A model generated the notes under the pieces. That model was not told the DNA's origin, ran no database searches, and was given only the letters and a program-made list of their open reading frames with translations. A program made the position numbers and the translations under genes. DNA of 64,000 nt from Konateibacter massiliensis (GTDB lineage: Bacteria; Bacillota; Clostridia; Lachnospirales; Lachnospiraceae): contig NZ_LT860099.1 in the NCBI RefSeq assembly GCF_900184995.1, forward strand, positions 186,001 to 250,000. The letters run 5' to 3'. Positions 8,042 through 16,254 of this stretch are shown in pieces; position 1 is the stretch's first letter; every line of letters starts with the position of its first letter.

Positions 8042-10432
8042 ATGAGTAAAATATACGATTTGATGGATTGGGCGGCAATTGACGGGATTATATATTCGGA
8101 GGACGATAATCCGCATGGAGTATTAGGCCCTCATGTAACGGAAAATGGTCTGGTGATACAGGCGTTTGTGCCGGATGCCAGCCAGATATGGGTAAAGCTA
8201 AAGAACAATGAGAAGCAGTACCCGATGGAAATGCAGCACGAGGACGGATTTTTTGCCCTGTTGTTTCCAAGGAAATCTATACCGGAATATACTTATATCA
8301 TAGAAGATAAAGAGGGAAAGACGAGAGAGATTTATGACCCGTATTTCTTTCCGACTGTTATCACACAGAAAGAAGCCGAGAAATTTAATCGGGGAATCCA
8401 CCATGAGATTTATGAAAAAATGGGAGCGCATGAAATGACTCTGAAGGGGGTAGAGGGGGTACTTTTTGCCGTATGGGCACCTTTTGCTCTCCGCGTGAGC
8501 GTTGTCGGTGATTTTAACCATTGGGACGGAAGAGCCCATCAGATGAGAAGGCTTTGGAACTCGGGAATTTTTGAGCTGTTTATTCCGGAGGTAAAGGTCG
8601 GTGATTTATATAAATATGAAATTAAATTCCAGAGCGGTTTACCGGGCTTAAAATCAGATCCTTACGCAAATGAGACACAGCTTAGACCGGAGACTGCCTC
8701 TGTTGTCACAAATTTGGAAGGTTTTAAATGGACAGACGAGAAGTGGCTTTCAGGCAGAAAAAAAAGAAAGAGCGACATCGAACCGATGTCTGTCTATGAG
8801 CTTCATCTAGGCTCTTGGAGAAAGCCGGAGGATGGAAGAGAATTTTACAATTACAAAGAGCTTGCACCTATGATTGCGGACTATGTGAAGGAGATGGGGT
8901 ATACTCACATCGAGCTTATGCCTGTTATGGAACATCCGTTGGATGCTTCCTGGGGCTATCAGGTCACAGGTTACTATGCACCGACGAGCCGCTACGGAAG
9001 TCCGAAAGACTTTATGTATTTTATAAATCATATGCATAAAGAGGGAATCGGAGTCATATTGGATTGGGTTCCGGCTCATTTTCCGAAGGATATTTTCGGG
9101 CTTGCGAGCTTTGACGGAACATGCCTGTATGAGCATTTGGACCCAAGACAGGGAATGCACCCGCACTGGGGCACCTTGATTTATAATTACGGAAGACCGG
9201 AGGTGCGGAATTTCCTCATTGCCAATGCAATTTTCTGGGTGAAAAAATACCATGTCGACGGCATCCGAATGGATGCAGTTGCCTCAATGCTATATCTGGA
9301 TTACGGAAAACAGGGCGGCGACTGGGTGGCAAACATATACGGCGGAAATGAGAATCTGGAAGCAATTAAATTTTTAAAGCAGTTGAGTGATACCTTTAAG
9401 GGACAGACGGATGGAGCTCTGCTTATCGCAGAGGAGTCCACAGCATGGCCGAAGGTGACAGGAGACACGAAGGAAGATGGATTGGGCTTTGATTACAAAT
9501 GGAACATGGGCTGGATGAATGATTTTCTTGGTTATATGCGCTATGACCCATATTTTCGCACACACCACTACGGTGAGCTCATATTCAGTATGATATACGC
9601 GTACAGCGAAAAGTTTTTACTTGCATTCTCCCATGATGAGGTTGTGCATGGAAAAGGCTCTATGATAGGAAAAATGCCGGGTGAAAGGGCAAACCAGTTT
9701 GCAAACCTGAGAGTTGCCTATGGCTTTATGTATACCCACCCGGGTAAAAAGCTTCTGTTTATGGGGCAGGATATCGGTCAGTATGAGGAGTGGTCTGAGG
9801 AGAGAAGCCTTAACTGGGCGATTCAAAATGAGACAGAGCATTCTGCTTTGCAAAGCTATGTCAGGGATTTAAACCGGTTATACAAAAAGCAGTCAGCCTT
9901 ATATGAGCTTGACTATGAGGCGGAGGGCTTTGAATGGATTAATAATATGTCCGCAAAGGAAAATATTATTGTATTTACAAGAAACACGAAGGATGCGAAT
10001 GATTTCCTGCTCATTGTATGTAATTTTGTTCCGATCGTGCAGGAAAACTATAAAATCGGCGTACCTTTTGAAGGGAAATATAAAGAGATTTTTTCAAGTG
10101 ATAGAGCCGAATACGGCGGCGCCGACCATGTAAATAAGAGAGTAAAGCAGTCAAAGGTTGAGGAATGTGACGGAAGGGACAATTCAATCCGTATTACTGT
10201 GCCGCCTCTTGGCATCAGCATATTCCAGTACTCTAAGACGAAGGAGAAGGCGAAGCCGGGGACTAAGGCGAAGGCTAAAAAGAAAGAGACGAAAAGCTCC
10301 GCCAATCTAAAGGAAGAGTTGGCGAAAAAGGTGAGAATTGCTGAGGAAAATGCAGAACTTGAGAAGTCCTTGCTTGCGGCAGAGCAGGTCAAGGAGGCTC
10401 AGGAGATTCGGGCGAAAGGAAAAGAAAGATAG
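8042..10432 (+). CDS. glgB: 1,4-alpha-glucan (glycogen) branching enzyme with charged C-terminal tail
   Basis: A 796-residue GH13 enzyme that makes alpha-1,6 branches in glycogen. Two N-terminal CBM48-like segments precede the catalytic barrel. Catalytic regions are visible: VDGIRMDAVASM (nucleophile Asp), LLIAEEST (acid/base Glu) and FSHDEVVHGKGSM (third acid). The ATG at 8042 is 7 bp after GGGAGG; earlier in-frame TTG/ATG codons overlap that site. Normal GlgB ends after the all-beta C domain. Here about 65 extra residues follow, rich in Lys, Ala and Glu (EKAKPGTKAKAKKKETKS and a helical heptad-like end). No other glycogen gene is nearby. Confidence 0.93.
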   Translation: MSKIYDLMDWAAIDGIIYSEDDNPHGVLGPHVTENGLVIQAFVPDASQIWVKLKNNEKQYPMEMQHEDGFFALLFPRKSIPEYTYIIEDKEGKTREIYDPYFFPTVITQKEAEKFNRGIHHEIYEKMGAHEMTLKGVEGVLFAVWAPFALRVSVVGDFNHWDGRAHQMRRLWNSGIFELFIPEVKVGDLYKYEIKFQSGLPGLKSDPYANETQLRPETASVVTNLEGFKWTDEKWLSGRKKRKSDIEPMSVYELHLGSWRKPEDGREFYNYKELAPMIADYVKEMGYTHIELMPVMEHPLDASWGYQVTGYYAPTSRYGSPKDFMYFINHMHKEGIGVILDWVPAHFPKDIFGLASFDGTCLYEHLDPRQGMHPHWGTLIYNYGRPEVRNFLIANAIFWVKKYHVDGIRMDAVASMLYLDYGKQGGDWVANIYGGNENLEAIKFLKQLSDTFKGQTDGALLIAEESTAWPKVTGDTKEDGLGFDYKWNMGWMNDFLGYMRYDPYFRTHHYGELIFSMIYAYSEKFLLAFSHDEVVHGKGSMIGKMPGERANQFANLRVAYGFMYTHPGKKLLFMGQDIGQYEEWSEERSLNWAIQNETEHSALQSYVRDLNRLYKKQSALYELDYEAEGFEWINNMSAKENIIVFTRNTKDANDFLLIVCNFVPIVQENYKIGVPFEGKYKEIFSSDRAEYGGADHVNKRVKQSKVEECDGRDNSIRITVPPLGISIFQYSKTKEKAKPGTKAKAKKKETKSSANLKEELAKKVRIAEENAELEKSLLAAEQVKEAQEIRAKGKER

Positions 10433-10450
10433 ATTTTAAGGAGATAATTT

Positions 10451-11356
10451 ATGTTAGCAACAGCGGAAAGCAGTGCGGTAGATACGCTGAACGAAATTCA
10501 AGACCTCAGCGAACAAATTGCAAAGGAGCCGAATTTGATTGTGGATTATTTTAAAGGCTGGATACCGGGTATTATAAACTTTGGTGTAACTATATTAATA
10601 TCGCTTATTATTTATGTGGTAGGCAAAAAGATAATTCAGCTATTGCTTAAGCTGGTGGACCGTTCTCTTACGAAAATAGGAGCAGATGAAGGGGTAATTA
10701 AGTTTATTAATTCCCTGCTTCGGATACTGCTCTACATTGTGTTGTTCTTGGTTATCGGACAGCAGTTCGGGCTAAACAGTACCTCCGTTGTGGCATTACT
10801 CGGTTCAGCGGGGCTTGCAATTGGTTTGGCACTGCAAGGAAGTCTTTCTAACTTTGCAGGCGGAATTTTAATTTTAATATTAAAACCGTTTAAAATTGGT
10901 GATTATATTATTGAGCATGGAAAAGGAAATGAAGGAACAGTCACAAATATTGATATTTTTTACACAAAACTGTTAACAGGCGACAATAAGGTGATTGCGA
11001 TGCCAAACGGTGGGCTGATTAACAATTCCATTACAAATGTGACGTATCAGGAGGAGAGAAGGCTTGACGTTACGGTCGGAATCAGCTATGAAAGCGATTT
11101 AAGGCTTGCCAAGCAGATTGTTGAGAACATTCTGACTGGCGATGCAGCATATTTAAGTGAGAAGGATCATGATGTATTTGTGTCGGAGCTTACGGACAGC
11201 GCGGTAATCATCGGCGGAAGAATATGGGTCAAATCAGAAGATCATTGGAGTGCAAAATGCAGAATCATTGAGCAGATAAAGCTGAACTTTGATGAAAAGA
11301 ATATCATGATTCCATATCGGCATCTTGATGTGACACTCAAAAATGAAAATAGCTAG
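10451..11356 (+). CDS. Small-conductance mechanosensitive channel (MscS family)
   Basis: A 301-residue channel that opens under membrane tension to release solutes on osmotic downshock. Three hydrophobic segments lie within the first 150 residues. The pore-lining helix motif GSAGLAIGLALQGSLSNFAGG is diagnostic, and it is followed by the beta domain (LKPFKIGDYI) and the C-terminal vestibule. AAGGAG sits 9 bp before the ATG. It is 18 bp after the branching-enzyme gene, so is probably expressed with it. A GC-rich hairpin follows at 11384. Confidence 0.92.
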   Translation: MLATAESSAVDTLNEIQDLSEQIAKEPNLIVDYFKGWIPGIINFGVTILISLIIYVVGKKIIQLLLKLVDRSLTKIGADEGVIKFINSLLRILLYIVLFLVIGQQFGLNSTSVVALLGSAGLAIGLALQGSLSNFAGGILILILKPFKIGDYIIEHGKGNEGTVTNIDIFYTKLLTGDNKVIAMPNGGLINNSITNVTYQEERRLDVTVGISYESDLRLAKQIVENILTGDAAYLSEKDHDVFVSELTDSAVIIGGRIWVKSEDHWSAKCRIIEQIKLNFDEKNIMIPYRHLDVTLKNENS

Positions 11357-11383
11357 ATAGCGAAACTATACAAGATGAATAAT

Positions 11384-11420
11384 CCCGGCTTGCAAAGAAA
11401 ACGGCTCTTTACAAGCCGGG
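11384..11420 (+). terminator. Probable terminator after mscS-type gene
   Basis: A perfect 9-bp GC-rich stem (CCCGGCTTG/CAAGCCGGG) with a 19-nt loop is followed by AAGTTTTA. The U-tract is short, so termination is likely but not certain. Confidence 0.6.
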
Positions 11421-11430
11421 AAGTTTTATG

Positions 11431-11549
11431 TCATAGGGAATTCTTTCGGATTTCCTATGATATAAAAATATTATGCGCACCTCGCGGAGTGGAAGTAGTT
11501 GCTTCGCAACCCGTTCGGGTGCGAAGTGTGAGGTTTGGTCACACTTTAT
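11431..11549. repeat. Composite hairpin repeat, second copy near 15138
   Basis: Between the MscS gene and the response regulator lie a 10-bp hairpin (11431-11460, TCATAGGGAA/TTTCCTATGA) and then a 50-bp unit at 11500-11549 with two small hairpins (ACCCG-TTC-GGGT and AGTGTG...TCACACT). The 50-bp unit recurs in diverged form at 15138-15187. These look like dispersed intergenic palindromes; no protein is encoded. A -10 box TATAAT at 11580-11585, with no clear -35, may start the downstream operon. Confidence 0.55.
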
Positions 11550-11646
11550 TCAATTCAGACTATTTTAAGCTTGCTGGTATATAATAAGGACAGTGGAGAC
11601 GGATTAAAAGGGGATAATCATCTTACATACGGGAGGAGAAGAAAAA

Positions 11647-12324
11647 TTGAAAGTACTTATTGTGGAAGACGAAATAAGGCTGGCGGACACCCTGAGCCAG
11701 ATTATGAGAGAAAACAAATATCTGGTGGATACGGTAAATGACGGTGCCGACGGGCTGGATTTCGCGATGAGCGGGCAATATGATATTATTGTATTAGATG
11801 TGATGATGCCTAAAATGAACGGATTCGAAGTGGTGAAAGCACTTAGGAAATCGAAGGTAAATACGCCGGTTATCCTGTTGACCGCCAAGGATGAGGTGAC
11901 AGATAAAATAACAGGTCTGGATTCAGGAGCGGATGATTATCTCACAAAGCCTTTTGTTCCGGATGAACTGCTGGCAAGGATACGTGCACTGACGAGACGC
12001 CAGGGAGAGGTTGTGATGAATGAGCTTAGCTTTTCTGATATAACCTTGAACCTGTCTATGTATATGCTTCAGAAAGACAGCAAGTCGATTCATCTCGGAC
12101 ATAAAGAATTTGAGGTGATGCGCCTTCTTATCACTAATCCTGCGGTAGTAGTGTCAAAGGATGAGATGATAAGCAAGATTTGGGGCATGGAATCCGATGC
12201 GGAGGACAACAATGTCGAGGTATATATCTCCTTTCTGCGAAAAAAGCTGCAATATCTAGGCTCTAAGGTGAACATTGCAACCCAGAGAAAAATAGGGTAT
12301 TTCTTGGAGGAGGCGTCGCAATGA
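11647..12324 (+). CDS. OmpR/PhoB-family response regulator
   Basis: A 225-residue two-component response regulator. The receiver domain spans residues 1-115 with phosphoacceptor Asp51 (IIVLDVMMPKMNGFEV), acidic residues EDE at 7-9 and the conserved Lys in TKPF. The C-terminal winged helix (about 130-222) ends in VEVYISFLRKKL and the wing RKIGYFLEE. Translation starts at TTG 11647: GGGAGGAG at 11631-11638 is 8 bp away and there is no suitable ATG. The stop overlaps the histidine kinase start (ATGA), so the two are coupled. Likely targets include the lipoprotein gene just downstream, preceded by 11-bp phased repeats. Confidence 0.92.
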   Translation: MKVLIVEDEIRLADTLSQIMRENKYLVDTVNDGADGLDFAMSGQYDIIVLDVMMPKMNGFEVVKALRKSKVNTPVILLTAKDEVTDKITGLDSGADDYLTKPFVPDELLARIRALTRRQGEVVMNELSFSDITLNLSMYMLQKDSKSIHLGHKEFEVMRLLITNPAVVVSKDEMISKIWGMESDAEDNNVEVYISFLRKKLQYLGSKVNIATQRKIGYFLEEASQ

Positions 12325-13574
12325 TAGTAAAGCTGAAAAAGAAATTTATCTTTATTAACATGATATGCGTTACGGTTATTTTAATAACTGCCTTTGGTGC
12401 TGTTTTAGCTGCTTCCTTTATCCGTGTGGAGGAGGAAAGCCGCATTGCTATGGAAACCTCGGCGGAGCGAAGCAACCGTATGGACGACTATGCAAGCAAA
12501 CCGATGCTGGAGATAGGAGGTCCGCAGGGCGGAGATAAACAGCCTGCCACCTTTAAGATATTTACGGTTAAGCTGAATGAGGATAACAGCATCGATACTC
12601 TGATTGGCGATAACGTGGAGATAAAGGATACAGTGCTTGAGGAGATTGTCACAGACAGTGTAAGCAGCGGAAAGAGAACGGGTGTACTTTGGGATGTATC
12701 TCTTCGGTATTTGATGAATCAGACTGCGGAAGGCAGTGAAATTATCTTTTATGATTTGAGCAATGATATATTGAGCATGCTTCACCTCGTCAAGAACTGT
12801 CTGATTATCGGAATTGCAAGTTTTGCCGCATTTTTGATGATCAGTATTTATCTGGCAGGCTGGGCGCTGAAGCCTGTGGAAAGGTCTTGGGAGAGTCAGA
12901 GGCAGTTTATTGCAGATGCCTCCCATGAGCTAAAGACTCCGCTTACGGTTATTTTGGCAAATGCTGATATTTTGAGTGCTCATAGAGAAGATACGATTGA
13001 GCATCAATATAAATGGATTGAGTATATTAAGGCGGAAGCATCCCATATGAGCGGGCTGGTCAATGATTTGCTTTTTTTGGCAAAATCGGATGCGTCGCGG
13101 GAAAGCGTTATGATGACGGAAGTGAATTTAAGTGATGTTGTCTGGAACTGCTATCTGCCTTTTGAATCGATTGCTTTTGAACAGGGAAAAAATCTGGAAG
13201 CGGATATCGGGCAGGATATTATGATACAGGGTGATTCCGGAAAGCTAAAGCAGCTCATTATGATACTGCTTGATAACGCCTGCAAATATACGGAGAAAAA
13301 CGGAAGTATTGAAGTTCATCTTTATGAGAAGCCCGATAAGGGAAAGGTATATCTGACTGTGAAGAATTCGGGTGAGCCTATTTTGGCAGAACACTTGAGT
13401 CATATATTTGAACGCTTTTACCGGGCAGAGGAATCAAGAGCGAGAGAAAAAGGCGGCTACGGTCTGGGACTGTCCATTGCAAAGACAATCACAGAGATGC
13501 ATCGCGGAAAAATTTCTGTGACAAGCAGCAAGGAGGAAGGAACTGTTTTCAAGGTATCCTTTCATGTTGGATAA
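12321..13574 (+). CDS. Sensor histidine kinase
   Basis: A 417-residue membrane kinase, partner of the response regulator it overlaps by 4 bp. Transmembrane helices lie near residues 9-31 and 152-178, bracketing an extracytoplasmic sensor of about 120 residues with no recognised fold. A HisKA domain follows (phospho-acceptor His in ASHELKTPLTV near residue 204), then an HATPase with N box (LLDNACKYTEKNG), G1 region and GYGLGLSIAKTI. The architecture matches kinases that regulate envelope or drug-efflux genes in Firmicutes; the signal is unknown. Confidence 0.92.
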   Translation: MIVKLKKKFIFINMICVTVILITAFGAVLAASFIRVEEESRIAMETSAERSNRMDDYASKPMLEIGGPQGGDKQPATFKIFTVKLNEDNSIDTLIGDNVEIKDTVLEEIVTDSVSSGKRTGVLWDVSLRYLMNQTAEGSEIIFYDLSNDILSMLHLVKNCLIIGIASFAAFLMISIYLAGWALKPVERSWESQRQFIADASHELKTPLTVILANADILSAHREDTIEHQYKWIEYIKAEASHMSGLVNDLLFLAKSDASRESVMMTEVNLSDVVWNCYLPFESIAFEQGKNLEADIGQDIMIQGDSGKLKQLIMILLDNACKYTEKNGSIEVHLYEKPDKGKVYLTVKNSGEPILAEHLSHIFERFYRAEESRAREKGGYGLGLSIAKTITEMHRGKISVTSSKEEGTVFKVSFHVG

Positions 13575-13579
13575 GCCTA

Positions 13580-13662
13580 TGTGAAAGATTTGTGAATACT
13601 GTTAAAATTCTAAGTGAAGCACTCAATTCTTTAAGAGTAATTTAAGGTTTTGAACCTATAAT
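13580..13662 (+). promoter_or_regulatory. Promoter region with 11-bp phased repeats, probable response-regulator operator
   Basis: The 249-bp gap between the kinase and the lipoprotein contains two sets of direct repeats spaced exactly 11 bp: TGTGAA at 13580 and 13591, degenerate copies at 13602 (TTAAAA) and 13613 (AGTGAA), then TTTAAG at 13630 and 13641. A -10 box TATAAT (13657-13662) follows the last repeat by 10 bp with no good -35. This is the geometry of PhoB/OmpR-type activated promoters. It suggests direct control of the lipoprotein gene by the upstream two-component system. Confidence 0.45.
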
Positions 13663-13823
13663 CGAGTCAACGAAGGCACAAGGGATATAAATGTGTGTCG
13701 GTAAAGAAGGGTGGTGCAATGCTTACATATTTGGAGATTAGACATTTAGAAGTAAAAAGTGATTACTTTAGTAATTAAAGTGAAAACAAAAAAGACAATT
13801 AGAAAAGAGGCAAAACCCAAATT

Positions 13824-14498
13824 ATGAGAAAATTAAAAAGAATTTTAGCAGTAAGCTGTGTAGCAATGCTCATTGTCACAGCGGCTGGCTGCTCCGGTAC
13901 AGAGGCAGCATCAGAGACAGCAAGTGAGAGCACACAGGAAGAAACAACCGAAGCGGAAAATACGACAGATGCGGCAGAAGCAGAGACATCTCAGACAGAT
14001 ACAGCGCAGGCGGCAAGCGAAGACAGAGTGATTGGAAAGGTAACTGCGATAGACGGAAGTACAATTACCTTGGCACTGGGTGAGATGCCGCAGGCAGGAG
14101 CAAAGGGTGATATGGAGCTCCCGTCAGGAGACGGCACAGCACCATCAGGTGATTCAGCCGATGCAGCAAAGGAGAAACCAAGCCAAGATGGTCAGGCACC
14201 GTCAGGAGAGGCTCCAAGTGGAGATGCACAAGCACCGTCAGGAGAGGCTCCAAGTGGAGATGCACAGGCACCATCAGGAGAGGCTCCGGCTGGGGATGGA
14301 ACAGCACCCGATATGAGTTCTTTATTTGAGGAAAGCGGCGAGACACTTACGATAACAGTGGATGATGAAAGCGTTATCAAAGTTGTTTCCGGCGGCGAAG
14401 AGACAACAGGCAGTCTGAGCGATATTGCAGTCGATACAATTTTAAGTATTGAATATGACGCTTCAGGAGAAATCGCTTCGATTTTAATTCAGAAGTAA
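13824..14498 (+). CDS. Secreted lipoprotein with Pro-Ser-Gly-Glu/Asp repeats
   Basis: A 224-residue lipoprotein of unknown function. The signal peptide has a lipobox at Cys23 (TAAGC), then a Thr/Glu/Ala-rich linker. A small beta segment follows (VIGKVTAIDGSTITLAL). Residues about 90-165 are low-complexity, containing three near-identical 12-residue repeats of the form QAPSGEAPSGDA. The C-terminal beta-rich segment (LTITVDDESVIKV, TILSIEYDASGEI) pairs with the first, resembling DUF5666-like OB-type folds with an insertion. It directly follows the two-component genes. A strong terminator closes it. Confidence 0.7.
   Translation: MRKLKRILAVSCVAMLIVTAAGCSGTEAASETASESTQEETTEAENTTDAAEAETSQTDTAQAASEDRVIGKVTAIDGSTITLALGEMPQAGAKGDMELPSGDGTAPSGDSADAAKEKPSQDGQAPSGEAPSGDAQAPSGEAPSGDAQAPSGEAPAGDGTAPDMSSLFEESGETLTITVDDESVIKVVSGGEETTGSLSDIAVDTILSIEYDASGEIASILIQK
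14193..14300 (+). repeat. Three tandem 36-bp in-frame repeats
   Basis: Three tandem 36-bp units start at 14193, 14229 and 14265, each encoding QAPSGEAPSGDA (the third ends APAGDG). The first two differ by one base (CAG/CAA). Repeat-number change by slippage would lengthen or shorten the lipoprotein linker without a frameshift. Confidence 0.85.
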
Positions 14499-14540
14499 AG
14501 AATTAATTAGAACATAATTTAATTTCCCTTAAACGATATA

Positions 14541-14579
14541 AAAGACAATTGGTAAATTTTGTTTACCAATTGTCTTTTT
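14541..14579 (+). terminator. Strong Rho-independent terminator
   Basis: A perfect 16-bp stem, AAAGACAATTGGTAAA pairing with TTTACCAATTGTCTTT, has a 5-nt loop and a T-run. The flanking A-run means it could also act on the opposite strand. It ends the lipoprotein transcript. Confidence 0.9.
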
Positions 14580-14590
14580 CTATATTCCAC

Positions 14591-14618
14591 TTGAAAAACA
14601 TATAAACACTGTTATAAT
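14591..14618 (+). promoter_or_regulatory. Sigma-A promoter of the Rrf2 regulator
   Basis: TTGAAA (14591-14596) and TATAAT (14613-14618) are separated by 16 bp. The spacer contains CATATAAACA (14599-14608), the same 10-mer found in the palindrome over the cysK promoter. This suggests autoregulation by the encoded repressor. Confidence 0.7.
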
Positions 14619-14640
14619 ATATGCTATGGAGGTTGATGAC

Positions 14641-15072
14641 ATGAAAATTTCAACAAAAGGACGATATGCCATACGGGTTATGATAGATCTTGCAGAGCAC
14701 AACAGCGGAGATTTCATCACTCTGATGGATATCGCAGAGAGACAGGAAATATCGGAAAAATATCTGGAAGCGATTGTATCGATACTTAGCAAAAATGAAC
14801 TGTTGATTTCTCTAAGGGGCAAGGGCGGCGGCTACAAGCTTGCAAAAGCGCCGGAGGAGTACACAGTTGGAAGTATATTAGAGCTTACGGAAGGCTCACT
14901 GGCACCGGTGGCATGCTTGGATAAACAGCCAAATAGCTGTGAGCGAGCATCAAAGTGTAAGACCTTGGAAATGTGGGAAGGTCTGAATGAGTTGATTCAT
15001 AACTATTTTGAGAATATCACAATCGCGGATTTACTTGGCGAGGAGAATTACTCAGATCATTATGTGATATAA
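14641..15072 (+). CDS. Rrf2-family regulator, probable CymR-like repressor of sulfur assimilation
   Basis: A 143-residue Rrf2 protein: N-terminal winged helix (residues 1-65, [15 protein letters not shown] and [13 protein letters not shown]), dimerisation helix and a C-terminal helix. It has three cysteines, 92, 100 and 106 (C-X7-C-X5-C), in the loop where IscR-type members bind an iron-sulfur cluster. CymR of Bacillus instead acts with CysK. Start ATG 14641 is 8 bp after GGAGG; an ATG at 14626 overlaps that site. Its position just upstream of cysK and a shared operator-like sequence point to control of the 13-kb sulfur operon. Whether it senses Fe-S status or cysteine supply is not decided by sequence. 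Confidence 0.87.
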   Translation: MKISTKGRYAIRVMIDLAEHNSGDFITLMDIAERQEISEKYLEAIVSILSKNELLISLRGKGGGYKLAKAPEEYTVGSILELTEGSLAPVACLDKQPNSCERASKCKTLEMWEGLNELIHNYFENITIADLLGEENYSDHYVI

Positions 15073-15111
15073 AAAATATCGTTACCTGAAAATAGGTAAC
15101 GATATTTTTTT
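15071..15111. terminator. Bidirectional terminator after the Rrf2 gene
   Basis: AAAAAATATCGTTACCT and its complement AGGTAACGATATTTTTT flank a 7-nt loop, with T-runs on both strands. It separates the regulator from the cysK promoter. Confidence 0.9.
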
Positions 15112-15137
15112 ATATACTAGGATTAGAGGTCAAAAGG

Positions 15138-15187
15138 TGCTGCGCAACCCGCTTGGGTGCGATGTGTGGGCGTTGCTCACACTTTTT
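15138..15187. repeat. Second copy of the 50-bp hairpin repeat
   Basis: This matches 11500-11549 at most positions (GCGCAACCCG, GGGTGCGA, GTGTG...TCACACTTT). Here the second hairpin ends in seven T residues and could terminate transcription toward cysK, upstream of its promoter. Confidence 0.6.
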
Positions 15188-15201
15188 TTGTCCCCAATTC
15201 A

Positions 15202-15240
15202 TATAAACATATTGACAAAGTATGTTTATAGGTTTATTAT
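15202..15240 (+). promoter_or_regulatory. Promoter and palindromic operator of the sulfur assimilation operon
   Basis: TTGACA (15212-15217) and TATTAT (15235-15240) have the ideal 17-bp spacing. A perfect palindrome, TATAAACATA (15202-15211) and TATGTTTATA (15221-15230), straddles the -35 box with a 9-bp centre. A repressor bound there would block RNA polymerase. The left arm repeats the CATATAAACA of the Rrf2 promoter, so the neighbouring Rrf2 protein is the likely binder. Confidence 0.8.
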
Positions 15241-15292
15241 AGTTAATAATTTACTGAAAGGCAAGAAATACAAAAGGAAAGGGAAGGATTTT

Positions 15293-16225
15293 ATGGCAAA
15301 AATATATACATCAGCCGATCAGCTTATCGGGAAGACACCGCTTCTTGAGCTGGTGCACATCGAGGAAAAGTATGAGACAAAGGCAAAGATTTTGGCGAAG
15401 CTGGAATATTTAAATCCTGCCGGGTCTGTCAAGGACAGAATTGCAAAGGGAATGATTGATGAAGCAGAAGCAGCAGGAATACTTAATAAAGATACCGTTA
15501 TTATTGAACCGACATCAGGAAATACCGGAATTGGTCTTGCCTCGGTGGCAGCGGCGAGAGGATATCGTCTCATTATTGTAATGCCGGAGACGATGACACT
15601 TGAGAGAAGAACACTGATGAGGGCGTACGGAGCAGAGCTTGTACTCACAGAGGGCTCGAAGGGAATGAACGGAGCCATCGCAAAAGCGAAGGAGCTTGTC
15701 AAAGAGATACCGAATAGCTTTACACCGAGTCAGTTTGAAAATACAGCGAATCCGAAGGTGCATTTAGCGACAACAGGACCTGAGATTTATGAGGATACCG
15801 ACGGTAAGATTGATATTTTTGTCGCAGGCGTGGGAACCGGAGGAACAATAACCGGAGTCGGAGAGTATTTAAAGTCCAAAAATCCTGATATTCAAATTGT
15901 TGCGGTGGAGCCGGAAAGCTCACCGGTTTTATCAAAAGGAATTGCCGGACCGCATAAAATTCAGGGTATCGGAGCCGGATTTGTGCCGAAGGTCCTAAAC
16001 ACCAAGATATATGACGAGATTATACGGGTTGCAGATGCAGACGCATTTGAGCTTGGCAGGGCGATCGGAAATTTGGAGGGAATTTTAGTCGGCATTTCTG
16101 CGGGAGCGGCAACCTATGCAGCCATTCAGATTGCGAAGAGACCGGAAAATGAAGGAAAAAACATTGTCGTACTGCATGCAGACACAGGAGACAGATATTT
16201 ATCGACAAACATGTACACAAGCTAA
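15293..16225 (+). CDS. cysK: Cysteine synthase (O-acetylserine sulfhydrylase)
   Basis: A 310-residue PLP enzyme that makes cysteine from O-acetylserine and sulfide. The PLP lysine is Lys47 in NPAGSVKDR. The phosphate/substrate loops EPTSGNTG (near 75) and [12 protein letters not shown] are intact, as is the C-terminal GISAGA. The ATG at 15293 follows GGGAAGGA at short spacing. A longer open frame begins at 15137 but would run through the promoter and is rejected. First gene of the sulfur operon, directly behind the palindromic promoter. In Bacillus CysK also binds CymR to form the repressor complex; a similar link here is possible. Confidence 0.95.
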   Translation: MAKIYTSADQLIGKTPLLELVHIEEKYETKAKILAKLEYLNPAGSVKDRIAKGMIDEAEAAGILNKDTVIIEPTSGNTGIGLASVAAARGYRLIIVMPETMTLERRTLMRAYGAELVLTEGSKGMNGAIAKAKELVKEIPNSFTPSQFENTANPKVHLATTGPEIYEDTDGKIDIFVAGVGTGGTITGVGEYLKSKNPDIQIVAVEPESSPVLSKGIAGPHKIQGIGAGFVPKVLNTKIYDEIIRVADADAFELGRAIGNLEGILVGISAGAATYAAIQIAKRPENEGKNIVVLHADTGDRYLSTNMYTS

Positions 16226-16254
16226 ATACAACAGAAAAAAGGGTGGAGACAGTC

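Noticed and set aside
14193-14300. 36-bp repeats that could suggest a CRISPR array
   Set aside because: Units are directly adjacent without spacers and encode an in-frame peptide repeat inside a lipoprotein.
15137-15292. N-terminal extension of cysK
   Set aside because: It would run through a hairpin repeat and the operon promoter; the ATG at 15293 matches family N-termini.
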